Source: Protopterus annectens (taxonomy: Eukaryota; Chordata; Ceratodontiformes; Protopteridae). Taken from it: a DNA stretch of 64,000 nt. Position 1 is the stretch's first letter. Every line of letters begins with the position of its first letter. The notes beneath the pieces were generated by a model. The model had not been told where the DNA came from. It saw only the letters and a program-made list of their open reading frames with translations, and searched no databases. The translations under genes were made by a program, and so were the position numbers. This document shows, one piece after another, positions 62,961 through 64,000 of the stretch. Location of the stretch: contig NC_056739.1 of the NCBI RefSeq assembly GCF_019279795.1, positions 18,145,292 through 18,209,291 on the forward strand, read 5' to 3'.

Positions 62961-64000
62961 ATTCATGCAGGGATAAACGTTCTCTGACTGCCTCCAGAGG
63001 AAGGCAATCGGACCTCATTTCAGGAGCGCTACTATGAGTTACCAGGGAAAGAATCCCTGGAACCCTAATTCTGCGGGCCACCTCTGCCTCTTGAACAGCA
63101 TCTTTCTTTATTACTCCCCCCTCTGCCCTGGGGGAAGTAACTTGAAACAGTCCTGGAAAGGTCTTTGGATCTTTTTTTCTCCGGTTCCTGGAATAAGGTC
63201 GTTGAGGAGTGGAAAAGCGTATGCCCATGGCAGAAAGGGTCTTTCCATCTTTCTCATATCTGGCTAGAGTCTCTAACTTTGTGGCCAGACAGGGATGATC
63301 CATCAAACACAGCATTAATGAAAGAAGACTTAAATGACTCTGTGAAATCATGTAAGCACATTCAGGCATGTCTCCTGATGGCTAGGCCTGAACCCGCTGC
63401 TCTTGTTGTTGCTTTAGCAGCATGAGCAATTAGCCTCATGGACAAACTGGAGATAGATTCTAGATTGGCGAGCTTTGAAGTCACTTTGTCTCAAACTCCT
63501 TCAGCTACTGCTCTTGAAAGAGTATCTGAAAACTCTTTAATCAGATCTCTTTGAAGCCTGGTAAAATGTGTCATAGTTCAAGGACCTGAGAGCGAAGGTC
63601 AATGAAGCATATACAAGCTTCCTAAATCTATCCATTGTCCTAGACTCTCTGTTAGGAGGATGGATAGTAGGGCATTCATCAGCAAGTTCCTTCTTGGTGG
63701 CTGCCGCAATCACCATGGCATTCACAGGAATACCTTTGGCCCAGTGCTGCTCATCTTTAGGGGCAGATAGAATGTGGTCAGGTCTCTTTGGGATCAGCTC
63801 GACAGAGTCAGGTAACCTCCAAGCCTGCTGAGTGATCAACTTAAGATCATTAGTGGGCAGACAGATCCAAAAGGTAGAGGGCTGGGCAATAAAAAGCCTC
63901 TAGGTATACTGATTCCTCTAAGGATGGCTGGAGGGTTGTCCAGCCACCCCTCTGTTTTAGGATTTATAGGATGTTCATGAAGGAAACATCTTCAGGGGGT
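62899..64000 (-). pseudogene. E11 gag, middle and 3' part, runs off window
   Basis: Blocks: MITQQAWRLPDSVELIPKRP, IPVNAMVIAAATKKELADECPTIH, PPNRESRTMDRFRK, ALRSLNYDTF (63,537-63,839) and LARYEKDGKTLSAMGIRFSTP (63,200-63,300). Frameshifts near 63,560 and 63,400. The last bases (63,960-64,000) hold the DVSF-type block seen in the other gags. Confidence 0.78.

Larger units (their letters stand above)
59650..64000 (-). mobile_element. E11: DIRS family A, degenerate, continues past window end
   Basis: Contains the 3' ITR, ICR, YR, RT/RH and the gag 3' and middle part; gag N-terminus and 5' ITR lie beyond 64,000. Inserted in LINE sequence. Decay is similar to E7. Confidence 0.88.

Overview
The window is a block of eukaryotic transposable elements inserted into one another; I see no host gene, tRNA, rRNA or bacterial feature. 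Almost all of it is made of DIRS-type tyrosine-recombinase (YR) retrotransposons. They carry gag, a reverse transcriptase/RNase H (RT/RH) polyprotein with a conserved post-RNase H 'DLFA' domain, and a YR, plus inverted terminal repeats (ITRs) and an internal complementary region (ICR). I count eleven DIRS copies (E1-E11), one Penelope-like element (PLE) fragment and one non-LTR (LINE) fragment resembling the R4/Dong type. Such dense DIRS nesting suggests a large, repeat-rich vertebrate genome. An amphibian (caecilian or salamander) is my best guess, from knowledge of where DIRS elements are abundant; nothing here proves the species.

Layout, left to right (all DIRS copies read on the minus strand): E1 (<1-6,021) sits in the RT gene of E2 (6,022-9,160). 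E2 sits in the YR gene of E3 (9,161-11,646, resuming at 29,490-31,896). E3 is split in gag by E4 (11,647-29,489), which is itself split by E5 (12,014-18,132) in its ICR and by E6 (19,032-25,188) in its YR gene. The left halves of E2 and E3 must lie before position 1. A 1-kb unassigned stretch (31,897-32,879) with an internal duplication follows. E7, an old degenerate copy, spans 32,880-56,765. It is interrupted by E8 (33,519-39,051), by a PLE (39,851-47,057, itself interrupted by E9 at 39,953-46,039) and by E10 (50,206-56,446). E7 ends inside a LINE (56,766-59,649), which is cut on its other side by E11 (59,650 to beyond 64,000).

Two DIRS lineages are present. Family A (E1, E2, E3, E5, E6, E7, E9, E10, E11) has YLDDWL-type RT and SAP/SEP-rich gag. 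Family B (E4, E8) has YLDDCL-type RT and a gag beginning near MSEKVNNC. Both share a gag N-terminus with three CxxC pairs and a related gag core, and similar element termini.

No copy is fully intact, but several are close. E6 has a complete 720-residue RT/RH frame but a one-base deletion just before the YR nucleophile. E8 has an open 624-codon gag, but an amber codon replaces the Tyr of YLDD and the YR Tyr is Cys. E5 has lost one YLDD Asp and part of RNase H. Family A right ends and ICRs share inverted arms GTTATG/CATAAC around a variable 7-bp spacer, which looks like a recombinase core site. ORF starts are uncertain because the ORFs overlap in different frames and many open stretches begin at non-ATG codons.
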